This document shows, piece by piece, positions 17,246 to 28,059 of a DNA stretch of 64,000 bases; the first letter of the stretch is position 1, and each line of letters begins with the position of its first letter. The notes under the pieces were generated by a model. It was not told the DNA's origin, ran no database searches, and saw nothing but the letters and a program-made list of their open reading frames with translations. The DNA is from Oscillospiraceae bacterium. Its GTDB lineage: Bacteria > Bacillota > Clostridia > UBA1381 > UBA9506. The translations under genes were made by a program, and so were the position numbers. Location: positions 1 to 64,000 of the forward strand of contig SVJJ01000005.1 of NCBI GenBank assembly GCA_015069045.1. Direction: 5' to 3'.

Positions 17246-18883
17246 ATGAGATGGATTATTAAACAAGTTAAAAAAATTTGGTTGGGTCTCCTTGCACAAA
17301 TGGCCACCGGCATGGTCATTTCCCTAATGGGCGTTTATTTTGCGTTATTGTCCAAAAAGGTGTTGGATGTTGCAACAGGACAGGTCCCTGGTGATTTATT
17401 GCAGACCGGATTAATTTTGTTTGTATTTTTAGCCCTTCAACTTATTTTAGAAGTTATTTTATCTGTTTTAAATGTGCATGTGAGCGGGCGCTTTTATATT
17501 GCATTAAAAACGGAGTTATTTACTCAAATCATGCGTAAGGACTATATGCAAATAACAGGCTATCACACAGGGGAACTGCTAAACAGAATTAATAGTGATG
17601 TAGGTATTGTGGCCGATGGACTTTTACAAATGCTGCCTAATTTTGTGTTTTATTTAACAAAAATTGTGGCATGTTTCTTGGCTCTTTATATTCTTGATCC
17701 ATTTTTTTCACTATTATGTTTATTGTTAGGACCCTTGATTTTTTTTACCGGATGTTTATATCGCAAACAGATGAAAAAGCTACATAAAGATTGTCAAGAA
17801 GCAGATGGCCGTAATAAATCCTTTATGCAAGAAACGCTTAAAAACTTACTGGTCATTAAGTCTTTTGGACGTGGGCGAATGGCTGCCCAAAAAAGTCGTT
17901 TGCTGCAATGGGATGCGTTTAAACTGAGTATAAAACGAAATAAAATCAGCATTGCAGCTAATATTCTTTTCTATGTTGGCTTAACTGTCGGCTATTATTT
18001 AGCACTTACTTGGGGTGCCTATAAAATTTCCGTAGGCGTCATGACATTTGGTACGTTAACAGCGTTGTTACAGCTTGTAAACCAAATTCAAACTCCCTTT
18101 CAAGGCTTATCTTCTTTGCTTCCGCAATATTTTGCTATGTTAGCTTCAGCAGAACGGTTAGTAGAATTGGAGAAACTGCCTGAGGATAAAACGGAGAATC
18201 GTATAGAATGGAAAGAGGCCTCATGGTCCCATGTTGCACTACGTGATGTCTGCTATGCCTATCAATCAGAAAAGGTTTTAGAAGATACAGATTTTGATAT
18301 TCATCATGGTGAATTTATTGTTATAACCGGCATGTCCGGAACAGGAAAAAGTACATTGCTCAAAGTGCTTTTGGGAATTTTGACACCACAATCGGGAGAA
18401 ATGGTTCTTCGCTTTTCGGATGGTAGTAGTATTCCTCTTGCCGATGAAGATAAACGGTTGTTTTCTTACGTTCCACAGGGAAATTTAATTGTTTCTGGTA
18501 CCATTCGTGAAAATATTTTGTTTTTTAAAACAAATGTACCGGAGGAACAGGTTGTTGAAGCTGCTAAAACGGCTCAGATTTGGGATATGATCAGTGAACT
18601 GCCACAGGGACTTGATACTGTACTGGGTGAAGGTGGTTTAGGCCTTTCTGAAGGACAAATCCAACGCCTGGCTATTGCAAGAGCAGTTCTCTCTGATGCA
18701 CCGGTGTTGCTTTTAGACGAAGCTACATCAGCTTTAGATGAAGCTACAGAGCTGGCTATTTTGGATGCATTGAAACAACGGCAGGATAAAACCTGCGTGT
18801 TGGTTTCACACAAAAAGGCTGCTTTATCCTTTTGTGATGCGGTTTATCAATTTGAAGATGGACATTTAATGAAACAAATTTAG
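17246..18883 (+). CDS. ABC transporter, fused permease/ATP-binding exporter
   Basis: TMD plus GMSGTGKST, LSEGQIQRLAIARAV, LLLDEATSALD. Confidence 0.92.
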   Translation: MRWIIKQVKKIWLGLLAQMATGMVISLMGVYFALLSKKVLDVATGQVPGDLLQTGLILFVFLALQLILEVILSVLNVHVSGRFYIALKTELFTQIMRKDYMQITGYHTGELLNRINSDVGIVADGLLQMLPNFVFYLTKIVACFLALYILDPFFSLLCLLLGPLIFFTGCLYRKQMKKLHKDCQEADGRNKSFMQETLKNLLVIKSFGRGRMAAQKSRLLQWDAFKLSIKRNKISIAANILFYVGLTVGYYLALTWGAYKISVGVMTFGTLTALLQLVNQIQTPFQGLSSLLPQYFAMLASAERLVELEKLPEDKTENRIEWKEASWSHVALRDVCYAYQSEKVLEDTDFDIHHGEFIVITGMSGTGKSTLLKVLLGILTPQSGEMVLRFSDGSSIPLADEDKRLFSYVPQGNLIVSGTIRENILFFKTNVPEEQVVEAAKTAQIWDMISELPQGLDTVLGEGGLGLSEGQIQRLAIARAVLSDAPVLLLDEATSALDEATELAILDALKQRQDKTCVLVSHKKAALSFCDAVYQFEDGHLMKQI

Positions 18884-18896
18884 TTTAAAACACCAT

Positions 18897-18925
18897 AAGG
18901 GACTGTAGATTTGCTACAGTCCCTT
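18897..18925. terminator. Bidirectional terminator overlapping the lonB stop codon
   Basis: aagggactgtag-atttg-ctacagtccctt. Confidence 0.8.
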
Positions 18926-20650
18926 AGTTGTTTTTCTATGAGATTGAGTTCCCTGTGCGCTGGCAAACGAGGCCGATATTGGCATGGGTGATTCTGCATA
19001 TTGAATAGGCGTGTGTGTGCAGGAAATTATATGATTTAAAACATCACAAACATGTGAAACCGAGATAATTTCTACATTTTCGAAATGGAATATATCCCCA
19101 TAATTTTCTTTTGGGATAAAAACAGTTGTTATACCAGCTTCAACTGCAGCGGCTACCTTTGTTGCAACACCACCCACAGGCATAACTTTTCCGTGAATAG
19201 ATATTTCTCCTGTCATGGCAATGCGGTTACTAATGGGAACGCCACAAATAGCAGAGTAGACAGCCGTCATAATGGCTATTCCAGCTGACGGACCATCAAT
19301 CGGTGTTCCACCCGGGAGATTAATGTGTATATGATAGGCGCTGGTATCAATATCGTAAAAACGTTCTAAAACAGTTATCATATTTTTCACCGACGCACAA
19401 GCTGAACTGGAACGGATTAATTTTTGTCCTCGACCCTCTAACTCTTGACTTTCTACAATGCCGGTTATGGAAAGAGTGCCAACACCGGCAGAACAAGGGG
19501 TTGCTGTTGCCTCCACATCAATCACCATACCTTGGGCGCCGCAAACAGCTAATCCATTGACAAGACCAATATAGGATTCATCTGTGACCTTTCTGTCATA
19601 GCGTGGGGTGTAATGGCCAAATTCAGCCACCCATTCCACATCGGAGGGCTCAATCTTTTGTCGATTTTCCAGCTGGGCAACACTTCCTGCAATTTGTACC
19701 ATATTGACGGCATCACGGCCGTTTTGTGCATATTTACACACTTGGCCAAGTGCTACATCCTCTATACTAAATCCCCCTTTTTTAGCGGCATTTTGAGCGA
19801 TGCACCGTAGCTGGGAGGAGGAAAGTGGTGTGAAAAAAATTTCTACACACCGAGAACGAATAGCAGGCGGAATGTCTTCCGGTCCACGGGTGGTAGCACC
19901 AATTAGTCTAAAATCGGCAGGAAGACCTTTTTGAAAAATTTCGTGAATATGAGAGGGAATATTTCGGTTGCCGGGAGTGTAATAGGCGCTTTCTAAAAAT
20001 ACCTTTCTATCCTCTAATACCTTTAAAAGCTTATTCATTTGAACAGGATGTAATTCACCAATTTCATCTAAAAATAAAATACCACCGTGGGCTTTTGTTA
20101 CAGCGCCGGGCTTTGGTTGAGGGATGCCTGCTGACCCGTATGCGCCGGCTCCTTGATAAATAGGGTCATGAACTGAGCCGATTAATGGGTCTGCAATGCC
20201 ACGTTCATCAAATCGAAGGGTTGTGGCATCCATTTCTATAAAAGTTGCCCCTGCGTGAAATGGAGAGATTTTGGCGGCAATAGCTTCTTTTAATACAACG
20301 CGAGCAGCTGCCGTTTTTCCAATGCCGGGAGGACCATAAATGATAACGTGCTGAGGATTTGGGCTGCATAATGCTGCCTTTAAAGCTTTAATTCCCTCCT
20401 CTTGACCAATAATTTCCGATAAATCGTCCGGTCTAGTTTTTTCTGAAAGAGGTTCCGTTAAACGAATATTTTTTAGTCGACGAAGTTTTTCTAATTCTTG
20501 TGCCCCATTATTTTCTATGCCGGATTTATTGTTATGTTGACCGCGTAACATATTAAAAAAATATATTCCCATAACGGTGGTAAGAAATAACTGCAATACC
20601 ATTACAATATTATTAAACAACTTATACGCCTCCCGCTTTTTTTGTGTCAC
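18914..20650 (-). CDS. lonB: ATP-dependent protease LonB-type (sporulation-associated)
   Basis: N-terminal TM, GPPGIGKTAAARV, GILFLDEIGELH, Lon Ser-Lys dyad region GPSAGIA...GGVATKVAAA. Confidence 0.88.
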   Translation of the reverse strand: MTQKKREAYKLFNNIVMVLQLFLTTVMGIYFFNMLRGQHNNKSGIENNGAQELEKLRRLKNIRLTEPLSEKTRPDDLSEIIGQEEGIKALKAALCSPNPQHVIIYGPPGIGKTAAARVVLKEAIAAKISPFHAGATFIEMDATTLRFDERGIADPLIGSVHDPIYQGAGAYGSAGIPQPKPGAVTKAHGGILFLDEIGELHPVQMNKLLKVLEDRKVFLESAYYTPGNRNIPSHIHEIFQKGLPADFRLIGATTRGPEDIPPAIRSRCVEIFFTPLSSSQLRCIAQNAAKKGGFSIEDVALGQVCKYAQNGRDAVNMVQIAGSVAQLENRQKIEPSDVEWVAEFGHYTPRYDRKVTDESYIGLVNGLAVCGAQGMVIDVEATATPCSAGVGTLSITGIVESQELEGRGQKLIRSSSACASVKNMITVLERFYDIDTSAYHIHINLPGGTPIDGPSAGIAIMTAVYSAICGVPISNRIAMTGEISIHGKVMPVGGVATKVAAAVEAGITTVFIPKENYGDIFHFENVEIISVSHVCDVLNHIISCTHTPIQYAESPMPISASFASAQGTQSHRKTTKGL

Positions 20651-20713
20651 ATTTGAATTTAGTATAAACCATTACGACGAAAATATTGCATTTGGCGTGA
20701 TTTTTATAAAAAT

Positions 20714-20748
20714 AAGCTGTAACAAAACAGAGTTGTTTGTTACAGCTT
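20714..20748 (-). terminator. Terminator after pcrA
   Basis: aagctgtaacaaa / tttgttacagctt. Confidence 0.7.
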
Positions 20749-20754
20749 GTTCAT

Positions 20755-22959
20755 TTAATTTTCTTTTATCAATTTTGTAAAAGAGCCCAGTAATGTTTTT
20801 GTACCATATTCATCAAAGGCAATTTCCAATTGAATATCGTTTCCGGTGGGTGTAACAGAAATTACCATACCACGGCCAAATTTTTTATGAGAAACAACAT
20901 CTCCTGGCGAATAGGATAATGAGGCAGTTTTTCTTTCTAATTTATCCTTGGATAAGGCAGAGAGGAGAGATTGCGTATCGTCATAAAACCGGTAGTCGCG
21001 TTTTTGAGAGGATGTTTTAGAAATAGTTTCTGTTTCTTTTACAATGGCATTTAAACATGTTATAGGGATTTCCTCTAAAAAGCGTGATGGCATTGTATAT
21101 CCGCCACTGCCATATTGGTTGCGATACCCTGCGTGACTAAGAACTAAGTGTTTTTTTGCCCGGGTGATGCCTACATAACAAAGCCTGCGTTCCTCTTCAA
21201 TTTCATTATCGGTCATGGATTTTAAGCTGGGAAACAATCCTTCTTCCATGCCGCAGAGAAAAACCCGGGGAAACTCTAAACCTTTGGCACTATGGAGCGT
21301 CATCAATACAACGCTTTCAGCCTCTTTGTCATAATTATCTATATCAGATATTAAGGCAGTTAATTCCAAAAATCCGGCAAGTGTTGGCTCTTCCTCGTTT
21401 CGTTCGTATTCGGCAGCTGCATTTAAAAATTCATGTATATTATCAAGTCTTGTTTGATTTTCAATGGAATCATCAGCAGAAAGCATGTCTCCATATCCTG
21501 TTTCAGATACCACAAGTTCAATCAATTCTGAAGGCAGTTTGTCAGCAACGCAATCCTGTAAATGACGAATAAGGGTTGTAAAAACGGAAAGCTTGTCAGC
21601 TGCTTTAATTAAATCCGGTTCATCTTTGGCTTTTTCCATTATCGTAAACAGACTGCATTCGGAACGTCGAGCTGCCTGGGTCACTTTTTCTAAGGTAGCT
21701 GTACCAATTTTACGGGAAGGTTCGTTAACAACACGGAGTAAGCTAATGCTATCATTAGGATTTTGTATTAAACGCAGGTATGCTAAAATATCTTTTACTT
21801 CTTTTCTGTCATAAAAACGAAGTCCCGCTAAAACACGATAGGGAATACCATGACCGCTTAATGTAGTTTCAATCACCCGTGATTGTGCATTAGTGCGATA
21901 TAAAATAGCACAATCGGCATAGGAATCGCCGTTTAAAACTGCATCTTTAATTTGTGCAGCAATAAACTCTGCCTCATCATATTCGTTATCGGCACGGTAT
22001 AAGTCTATGGGTTTTCCACCGTCATTTTGCGTCCAAAGTTGCTTTCCTTTTCGACCTTGATTGTTTGCAATTACAGCGTTGGCTGCATCTAAAATGGTTT
22101 GTGTTGAACGATAATTTTGTTCAAGCTTAATAACTTGTGCACCCGGAAACTCTTTTTCAAAATTTAAGATGTTTTGAATATTAGCTCCACGGAATTTATA
22201 AATGCTCTGATCATCATCACCCACCACACAAATATTTTTATAACCTTGGGCCAAAAGACTGACCAACATGGATTGAGAATTGTTTGTGTCTTGATATTCA
22301 TCAACAAATATATAGTGAAATTGTTTTTGATAACGAGATAAAATCTCCGGTTCTTGAGAAAGAAGTCGTACCGTGAGCATAATAATATCGTCAAAATCTA
22401 AGGCGTTGGCCTCAGTAAGTTGTTTTTGATATAGACGATATGCATCGCCAATCAACTTTTTTCGATAATTTCCTTCGTTAATTGAAAGATATTCTTCAGG
22501 ACCAAACAATTCATCCTTAGCAGTTGAAATCTCATATAGTACACTGCGGACCGGTAACATTTTTTCGTCAATATTCAGGGTTTTTAACACCCTTTTCATT
22601 AAGGTTTTTTGGTCAGCAGTATCGTAAATAACAAAGTCGCGATTATAACTCCCCAGGCAATGAATATCTCGACGCAAAATGCGTACACAAATAGAATGAA
22701 AGGTACCAATCCACATGCTTGCGGCGCTTTCTCCAACTGTTTTTTCAATTCGTTCCTTCATTTCGCCTGCGGCTTTATTTGTAAATGTAATAGCTAACAT
22801 TTGCCAAGGTTCAGCTAATTTTTGTTCTAATATGTAGGCTATTTTATTAACCACAACTGTTGTTTTGCCGCTACCGGCACCTGCTAAAATCAGCAGAGGT
22901 CCATCGGTGGATGTAATAGCTTTTTGTTGTTCTGGGTTAAAGGGTGTTAAATTTATCAT
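20755..22959 (-). CDS. pcrA: ATP-dependent DNA helicase PcrA/UvrD
   Basis: [54 protein letters not shown]. Confidence 0.95.
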   Translation of the reverse strand: MINLTPFNPEQQKAITSTDGPLLILAGAGSGKTTVVVNKIAYILEQKLAEPWQMLAITFTNKAAGEMKERIEKTVGESAASMWIGTFHSICVRILRRDIHCLGSYNRDFVIYDTADQKTLMKRVLKTLNIDEKMLPVRSVLYEISTAKDELFGPEEYLSINEGNYRKKLIGDAYRLYQKQLTEANALDFDDIIMLTVRLLSQEPEILSRYQKQFHYIFVDEYQDTNNSQSMLVSLLAQGYKNICVVGDDDQSIYKFRGANIQNILNFEKEFPGAQVIKLEQNYRSTQTILDAANAVIANNQGRKGKQLWTQNDGGKPIDLYRADNEYDEAEFIAAQIKDAVLNGDSYADCAILYRTNAQSRVIETTLSGHGIPYRVLAGLRFYDRKEVKDILAYLRLIQNPNDSISLLRVVNEPSRKIGTATLEKVTQAARRSECSLFTIMEKAKDEPDLIKAADKLSVFTTLIRHLQDCVADKLPSELIELVVSETGYGDMLSADDSIENQTRLDNIHEFLNAAAEYERNEEEPTLAGFLELTALISDIDNYDKEAESVVLMTLHSAKGLEFPRVFLCGMEEGLFPSLKSMTDNEIEEERRLCYVGITRAKKHLVLSHAGYRNQYGSGGYTMPSRFLEEIPITCLNAIVKETETISKTSSQKRDYRFYDDTQSLLSALSKDKLERKTASLSYSPGDVVSHKKFGRGMVISVTPTGNDIQLEIAFDEYGTKTLLGSFTKLIKEN

Positions 22960-24257
22960 AATGTTTCTGTAATTCCTTTCATAATGGAAAGAGCACGCAG
23001 GGAAATTTTACGATAACGTTCTCGTTTATTTCGCTCCCGTTCTTCCAAGGAGTCAATAATGCCAAAATTAATATTCATGGGCTGAAAATTTTTACTGGAA
23101 TAGTTGGCAATATAATGGCCCAGGGCACCTGTTGCCGTGGCAGAAGGGAAGATAACTGGTGGCTTATTTAAAAGATAATGGGCGGCATTGATTCCTGCCA
23201 CAATACCGGAGGCAGCTGATTCTACATAACCTTCTACACCGGTCATTTGACCGGCAAAATACAGTCCTTTGCGGTTTTTAAAGGCAAAGGTTTCATTTAA
23301 GAGACCGGGGCTGTGAATATATGTATTTCTATGCATGACACCAAAGCGAACAATTTCTACATTTTCCAAGCCCGGAATCATAGAAAAAACGCGCTTTTGT
23401 TCCCCGAATTTAAGATGAGTTTGAAAACCCACCATGTTATAGAGTGTGCCGCATGCATTATCTTGCCGTAACTGCACAACGGCATGATATCGCTGGCCGG
23501 TTTCAGGATGTTCTAATCCCACGGGCTTTAAAGGACCAAAAGTTAATGCTTGCTCCCCGCGTGATGCCATGACTTCTACAGGCATACAACCTTCAAAAAC
23601 ACTATTATTTTCAAAATCTTTCAGCTGGGCAGTTTCAGCAGAGATAAGAGCCTGATAAAAAACATCATATTCTTCTTTTGTCATGGGACAATTAATATAA
23701 TCTGCGGTACCTCGATCATATCGTGCTTTTCGGAACACTTTTGACATATCAATAGATTCAGCCGTGATAATGGGGGCTGCGGCATCGTAAAAATAAAGTT
23801 GATTTTGACCGCATAAGTCACCAATTTTTTTAGAAAGCGTTGCAGAGGTTAAAGGGCCGGTAGCTATTACAACACAGTTTGCCTCGGGAATATCCGTTAC
23901 TTCCTCAGATATAAGCCGAATCTGGGGACATGCACTTATGGTATCGGTTATTAATTTCGAAAAGGTAGTTCTATCAACAGCTAAAGCTCCTCCCGCAGGC
24001 ACACGGCATTGGTCTGCGGCTTGCATGACAATAGAGTCTAATAAACGCATTTCTTCCTTAAGTAAGCCGGCACCGTTTTCTAAACCTTCCGCCCGCAAGG
24101 AATTTGAGCAAACCAATTCCCCTAAGGTTTCTAAGTTGTGAGCAGGGGAGTGTTTATTTGGCTTCATTTCATATAAATCAACATTAATATTTCGTTTGGC
24201 AAGTTGCCAAGCAACTTCACATCCGGCTAAACCGCCACCAATAACAATTGCTTTCAT
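22956..24257 (-). CDS. trmFO: methylenetetrahydrofolate-tRNA-(uracil-5-)-methyltransferase TrmFO
   Basis: [49 protein letters not shown]. Confidence 0.95.
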   Translation of the reverse strand: MKAIVIGGGLAGCEVAWQLAKRNINVDLYEMKPNKHSPAHNLETLGELVCSNSLRAEGLENGAGLLKEEMRLLDSIVMQAADQCRVPAGGALAVDRTTFSKLITDTISACPQIRLISEEVTDIPEANCVVIATGPLTSATLSKKIGDLCGQNQLYFYDAAAPIITAESIDMSKVFRKARYDRGTADYINCPMTKEEYDVFYQALISAETAQLKDFENNSVFEGCMPVEVMASRGEQALTFGPLKPVGLEHPETGQRYHAVVQLRQDNACGTLYNMVGFQTHLKFGEQKRVFSMIPGLENVEIVRFGVMHRNTYIHSPGLLNETFAFKNRKGLYFAGQMTGVEGYVESAASGIVAGINAAHYLLNKPPVIFPSATATGALGHYIANYSSKNFQPMNINFGIIDSLEERERNKRERYRKISLRALSIMKGITETL

Positions 24258-24266
24258 ATGTGCTCC

Positions 24267-25406
24267 TTAGTCTCTTAAAATATGATTGATATAATTATAT
24301 TCTTTAGGGTATAGCTTGTCTAAAATACAAATAGCATCCTGATTGGCAGTTAGTCGGCCGATTATTGCAAGCTCTTGCGCCGAGGCATAACCCATAATGA
24401 GTTGAGTTAGGCTGCCAATATCAATTTTTGCATCGTAGGATTTTTGGTTTGTTTTAATAACTTTTCCCTCGTTACCTTCATAAACACCTGTGTTATTTGG
24501 TAGGAAAGCATCGGTAACATGCAAACGCAATCCATTCAAGCCGGCTGATAAAGCGGCCGGAATGTTCAATATTCGTGCCATAGCCGTGGGAGAATATTTG
24601 CAGGCAGGTGGCTCAGTAAACATAAACGGAATAGGACTGTTTGTTGGCAAGGTAAAATGGATGTGCGAATTGGTGGAAAAATGAGAGGCAATAAAGGCAA
24701 TCAGTGCGTTTAAGCCTTCTGTATCTGTATAAGCCGCTTCAGTCACACAAAATTCTTTGTCATTTTTTATATAACTAAGATAGGCCGATACAGTGCCGGC
24801 TTGATTGCGAAAACCATAAATATATCCGTTGGTTAAGGGAAGCATGTTAAAAATATATTTCCATTCTGCCTCTTTGCGAACAGTATATCCGTTTTTATCA
24901 CGGCAAAAGATATTATAAACATGGCATAAATCTTTTATATCATCCACGCTTGCAGGGAAAAAACCCGCCTTCATGTATAATTTAGGAAAGGCAGCAGCAG
25001 GCACATGACAATGAATTTCTTGGTAACAGGCTGTGTACCCCATTTTTTCATAAAAGGAATAGGAAAAGGGAATTAAAAGGCTTATGGTTTCTTTGCGTTC
25101 CTGTTGCTTTTTTAAAGCGCCTCTCATTAAGGTAGCAGAAAGACCGCGACCACGCGCCTCCGGTGCGATAGATACACCAACAATATAGGAACAAGCGGTG
25201 GGCGTGTTTCGAAGGGCAATTTGATAGGGTACCAACTCTAAGGCGCCAACCACCCTTTGATTTTGGATGACAGTTACGGCATTTTTGCCATTCCATATAG
25301 AATCAAAGTATGCATTAACAAAAGTATCGGTTTCTGAAAAAGCATAGGACCAAAGTGCTTTAATTTGATTTTTATATTGGGTATTATCTGTGAGATTTAC
25401 ATCCAT
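24267..25406 (-). CDS. GNAT family N-acetyltransferase (Eis-like, C-terminal SCP-like domain)
   Basis: VSIAPEARGRGLSATLMRGAL acetyl-CoA motif, FYEKMGY. Confidence 0.82.
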   Translation of the reverse strand: MDVNLTDNTQYKNQIKALWSYAFSETDTFVNAYFDSIWNGKNAVTVIQNQRVVGALELVPYQIALRNTPTACSYIVGVSIAPEARGRGLSATLMRGALKKQQERKETISLLIPFSYSFYEKMGYTACYQEIHCHVPAAAFPKLYMKAGFFPASVDDIKDLCHVYNIFCRDKNGYTVRKEAEWKYIFNMLPLTNGYIYGFRNQAGTVSAYLSYIKNDKEFCVTEAAYTDTEGLNALIAFIASHFSTNSHIHFTLPTNSPIPFMFTEPPACKYSPTAMARILNIPAALSAGLNGLRLHVTDAFLPNNTGVYEGNEGKVIKTNQKSYDAKIDIGSLTQLIMGYASAQELAIIGRLTANQDAICILDKLYPKEYNYINHILRD

Positions 25407-25565
25407 GCTTTAATATCGCCCCTTTTATCCAAGTGTTTTCATAGCACTGTTTTCTCTCAATTGTATTTATCTGCAGGACATTGTAAAATTATATCACATA
25501 CTCCGTTAAATTGCAAGATTTAACATGTTAGCATATCAATGTATTTTAGATTCTATAAGGAATTT

Positions 25566-25598
25566 TGAATAATTTTCAATATTAGGTAAATCATAACA
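25566..25598 (+). promoter_or_regulatory. Putative forespore (sigma-G-like) promoter of sleB
   Basis: TGAATAA 25566-25572, 19-bp spacer, CATAACA 25592-25598; the -10 region AATCATAACA is shared with the SASP gene. Confidence 0.35.
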
Positions 25599-25626
25599 AT
25601 AAACAGCTTTATAAACGGAGGTAGTT

Positions 25627-26097
25627 ATGAAAAAAAGAATATGGTCTTTAATTGTTTGTGCAATCATTTTATCCACTGTTTGTGTGGTTAAGTTTCAAGA
25701 TCAAACACCATTTAAAAAAGCCTATGCGTACGTTAACTCAACAAATGATGTTCAACTTTTGGCTCGCTGCGTGAATGGTGAGGCACGTGGTGAACCATAT
25801 GAAGGTCAAGTGGCGGTAGCTGCCGTGATTTTAAATCGAGTTAAACATCCTTCTTTTCCCAATACCATTGCCGGTGTTATTTATCAACCAAGAGCTTTTA
25901 CAGCAACAGTAGATGGTCAAATTCATGTTCCTATTAGTCCTAACAGCACGGTTTATAAGGCCTGTCAAGATGCTATGAATGGCTGGGACCCGTCCAATGG
26001 TGCTGTGTATTATTATAATCCACGAAAAACAACGAACCAATGGATTTATTCCCGCGAAGTGGTTAAAGTAATTGGGAGCCACCGATTTGCAAAATAA
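25627..26097 (+). CDS. sleB: spore cortex-lytic enzyme SleB-type cell wall hydrolase
   Basis: LLARCVNGEARGEPYEGQVAVAAVILNRVKHPSFPNTIAGVIYQPRAF; signal peptide; next to ypeB. Confidence 0.88.
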   Translation: MKKRIWSLIVCAIILSTVCVVKFQDQTPFKKAYAYVNSTNDVQLLARCVNGEARGEPYEGQVAVAAVILNRVKHPSFPNTIAGVIYQPRAFTATVDGQIHVPISPNSTVYKACQDAMNGWDPSNGAVYYYNPRKTTNQWIYSREVVKVIGSHRFAK

Positions 26098-26142
26098 TTT
26101 TTTAAATTGGCATCATACTAAAAAAGAAAGGAAAATTTTCTA

Positions 26143-27504
26143 ATGAACCATGGACACTATGCTCCGAAGCATAGAAATTTCGGACTATTAATTGGTATAT
26201 TAATGTTTGGGCTGATTCTTTTAATAGCCGTCAGCCTTTATCAATATAGGCGAGCGAATGCTTTAGAACTTGCTGTTGAAAATCAATACGTACATTCTTT
26301 TCATGAGTTAACCGATTATGTAAAAGATGTAGATGTGTTATTACAAAAATCAATGCTAATTTCCGACCCGCGACAAATGTCAGCCATATCATCAGAAATA
26401 TATATGCAAACAGCAGCCGCTAAATCAAATTTGGCGCAGTTACCGGTATCGGAACTAAATTTATCTGATACATCAAAGTTTTTATCTCAAATAGGGGATT
26501 ATACGGCTTATTTATCAAGCAAAGTGATTAATGAGGATAGTATTACAGAAGAAGAGTTTAGTAATCTTGCCAAGCTTTCGGAATATGCATCATCCATGAG
26601 CGGACATTTACAAACTATGGAAGAACAACTTTATGCACAGAAATTAAGCTTTCGGGAAGCATCGGCCATGACTGCTTATGCGGCGGGCGGTGATTTTGCA
26701 AGTGGTATGGAGGGAATAGAGCAGGTTTTTCAGGATTATCCCTCCTTAATTTATGATGGACCTTTTTCAGAACACATTGAAAATAGTGAGCCGGTAATGT
26801 TAAAGAATAAACCCACCATTAGACGTGAAAAAGCTCATGAAATTGCCAAACAATTTGCAGGGGATGGCCGTGGTGATGTTTTGAACTATAGCGGTGAAGG
26901 CGGTGGTTCCATCCCCACGTATGATTTTTCCGGCACAGATAATAGCGGCAGACAAATTAGTTTGAGTGTGACAAAAAGGGGCGGATTTATTTTATATATG
27001 CTAGATAGTCGGGAAGTTACGGAAGTAAAACTAACGGTGGAGGAGGCTATCAAAAAAGCAGAAAATTTTTTAACACAAAAGGGATTTAACAATATGATCC
27101 ATACCTATTATGATATGGCTGGGAATACGGCAACTATTAATTTTGCAGCCAAGCAGGAGGATGTTGTTTTGTATTCCGATTTAATTAAAGTTAAAGTGGC
27201 GTTAGATAACGGGGAAATTGTTGGGTTTGAATCAAAGGGATATCTTATGACCCATGAAATTCGTCACTTTCCTGAAGATATAATGTCGGAAGAGGATGTA
27301 AAGGCAAACCTTAACAGCCACCTTTCTCTTGGGGAAATACGAAAAGCTCTCATTCCGTTAAACAGCACTCGACAAGTATTAACCTATGAATGTAAAGGTA
27401 CGCACCTTAACAATAATTTTTTGATTTATATTAATGCTGAAACGGGGCAGGAAGAAAAAATTCTTATGCTCATTGAATCCGAAAATGGTATTTTAACCAT
27501 GTAA
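26143..27504 (+). CDS. ypeB: germination protein YpeB
   Basis: N-terminal TM, three PepSY-like repeats, operon position after sleB. Confidence 0.88.
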   Translation: MNHGHYAPKHRNFGLLIGILMFGLILLIAVSLYQYRRANALELAVENQYVHSFHELTDYVKDVDVLLQKSMLISDPRQMSAISSEIYMQTAAAKSNLAQLPVSELNLSDTSKFLSQIGDYTAYLSSKVINEDSITEEEFSNLAKLSEYASSMSGHLQTMEEQLYAQKLSFREASAMTAYAAGGDFASGMEGIEQVFQDYPSLIYDGPFSEHIENSEPVMLKNKPTIRREKAHEIAKQFAGDGRGDVLNYSGEGGGSIPTYDFSGTDNSGRQISLSVTKRGGFILYMLDSREVTEVKLTVEEAIKKAENFLTQKGFNNMIHTYYDMAGNTATINFAAKQEDVVLYSDLIKVKVALDNGEIVGFESKGYLMTHEIRHFPEDIMSEEDVKANLNSHLSLGEIRKALIPLNSTRQVLTYECKGTHLNNNFLIYINAETGQEEKILMLIESENGILTM

Positions 27505-27593
27505 AATGAAACAAATTTTTCCAGGTTATTTTGCTTCTTACAGGTAATACTATGAGTGTAGCCAAGAGCTACGAATGTGTTTGTTATGTGAAA

Positions 27594-27624
27594 TGATATA
27601 TAAAATTAACAAAGAATCATAACA
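27594..27624 (+). promoter_or_regulatory. Putative forespore (sigma-G-like) promoter of SASP gene
   Basis: TGATATA, 17-bp spacer, CATAACA. Confidence 0.4.
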
Positions 27625-27641
27625 GACCAAGGAGTGTATAA

Positions 27642-27815
27642 ATGAGTAAAAAATCAATCATGTCAAATCAGTTAAAAGAAGAAATCGCTAAAGAATTAGG
27701 CGTTTATGAAACGGTAAAGAAAAATGGCGGTTGGGGAGATGTTTCCTCACGTGACTGCGGCAACATGGTGACAAAAGCGATTGAAATGGCAGAACGATCT
27801 GTTTCACAATCCTAA
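27642..27815 (+). CDS. alpha/beta-type small acid-soluble spore protein (57 aa)
   Basis: My translation MSKKSIMSNQLKEEIAKELGVYETVKKNGGWGDVSSRDCGNMVTKAIEMAERSVSQS*; SD aaggagtg; below the ORF-track length cutoff. Confidence 0.88.
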   Translation: MSKKSIMSNQLKEEIAKELGVYETVKKNGGWGDVSSRDCGNMVTKAIEMAERSVSQS

Positions 27816-27899
27816 AGCACTCATCAAAAGACACTCATAATTGTCTTTTACGCTGATAATATTTTTACAGAAAAATAAAGTATCAGCCCATGTAAAAGC

Positions 27900-27930
27900 A
27901 GCCGGACATTTCCTTTGGTTATGTCCGGCT
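27900..27930 (+). terminator. Rho-independent terminator
   Basis: agccggacat ttcctttggtt atgtccggct followed by tttta. Confidence 0.8.
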
Positions 27931-27993
27931 TTTTATATGTAAAGATAAACTGTAAAAAATATCAATTTATTGTTAATTTTTTATGATTTAGGC

Positions 27994-28022
27994 TTTACAG
28001 AAACCGCAATATATAGTATAAT
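27994..28022 (+). promoter_or_regulatory. Promoter of M50 protease-scpAB cluster
   Basis: TTTACA, 17-bp spacer, TATAAT; implies CDS start downstream of the ORF-track start 27970. Confidence 0.6.
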
Positions 28023-28059
28023 ATATGAGTGTATTATACAGATGGTAGGATGTGATTGT

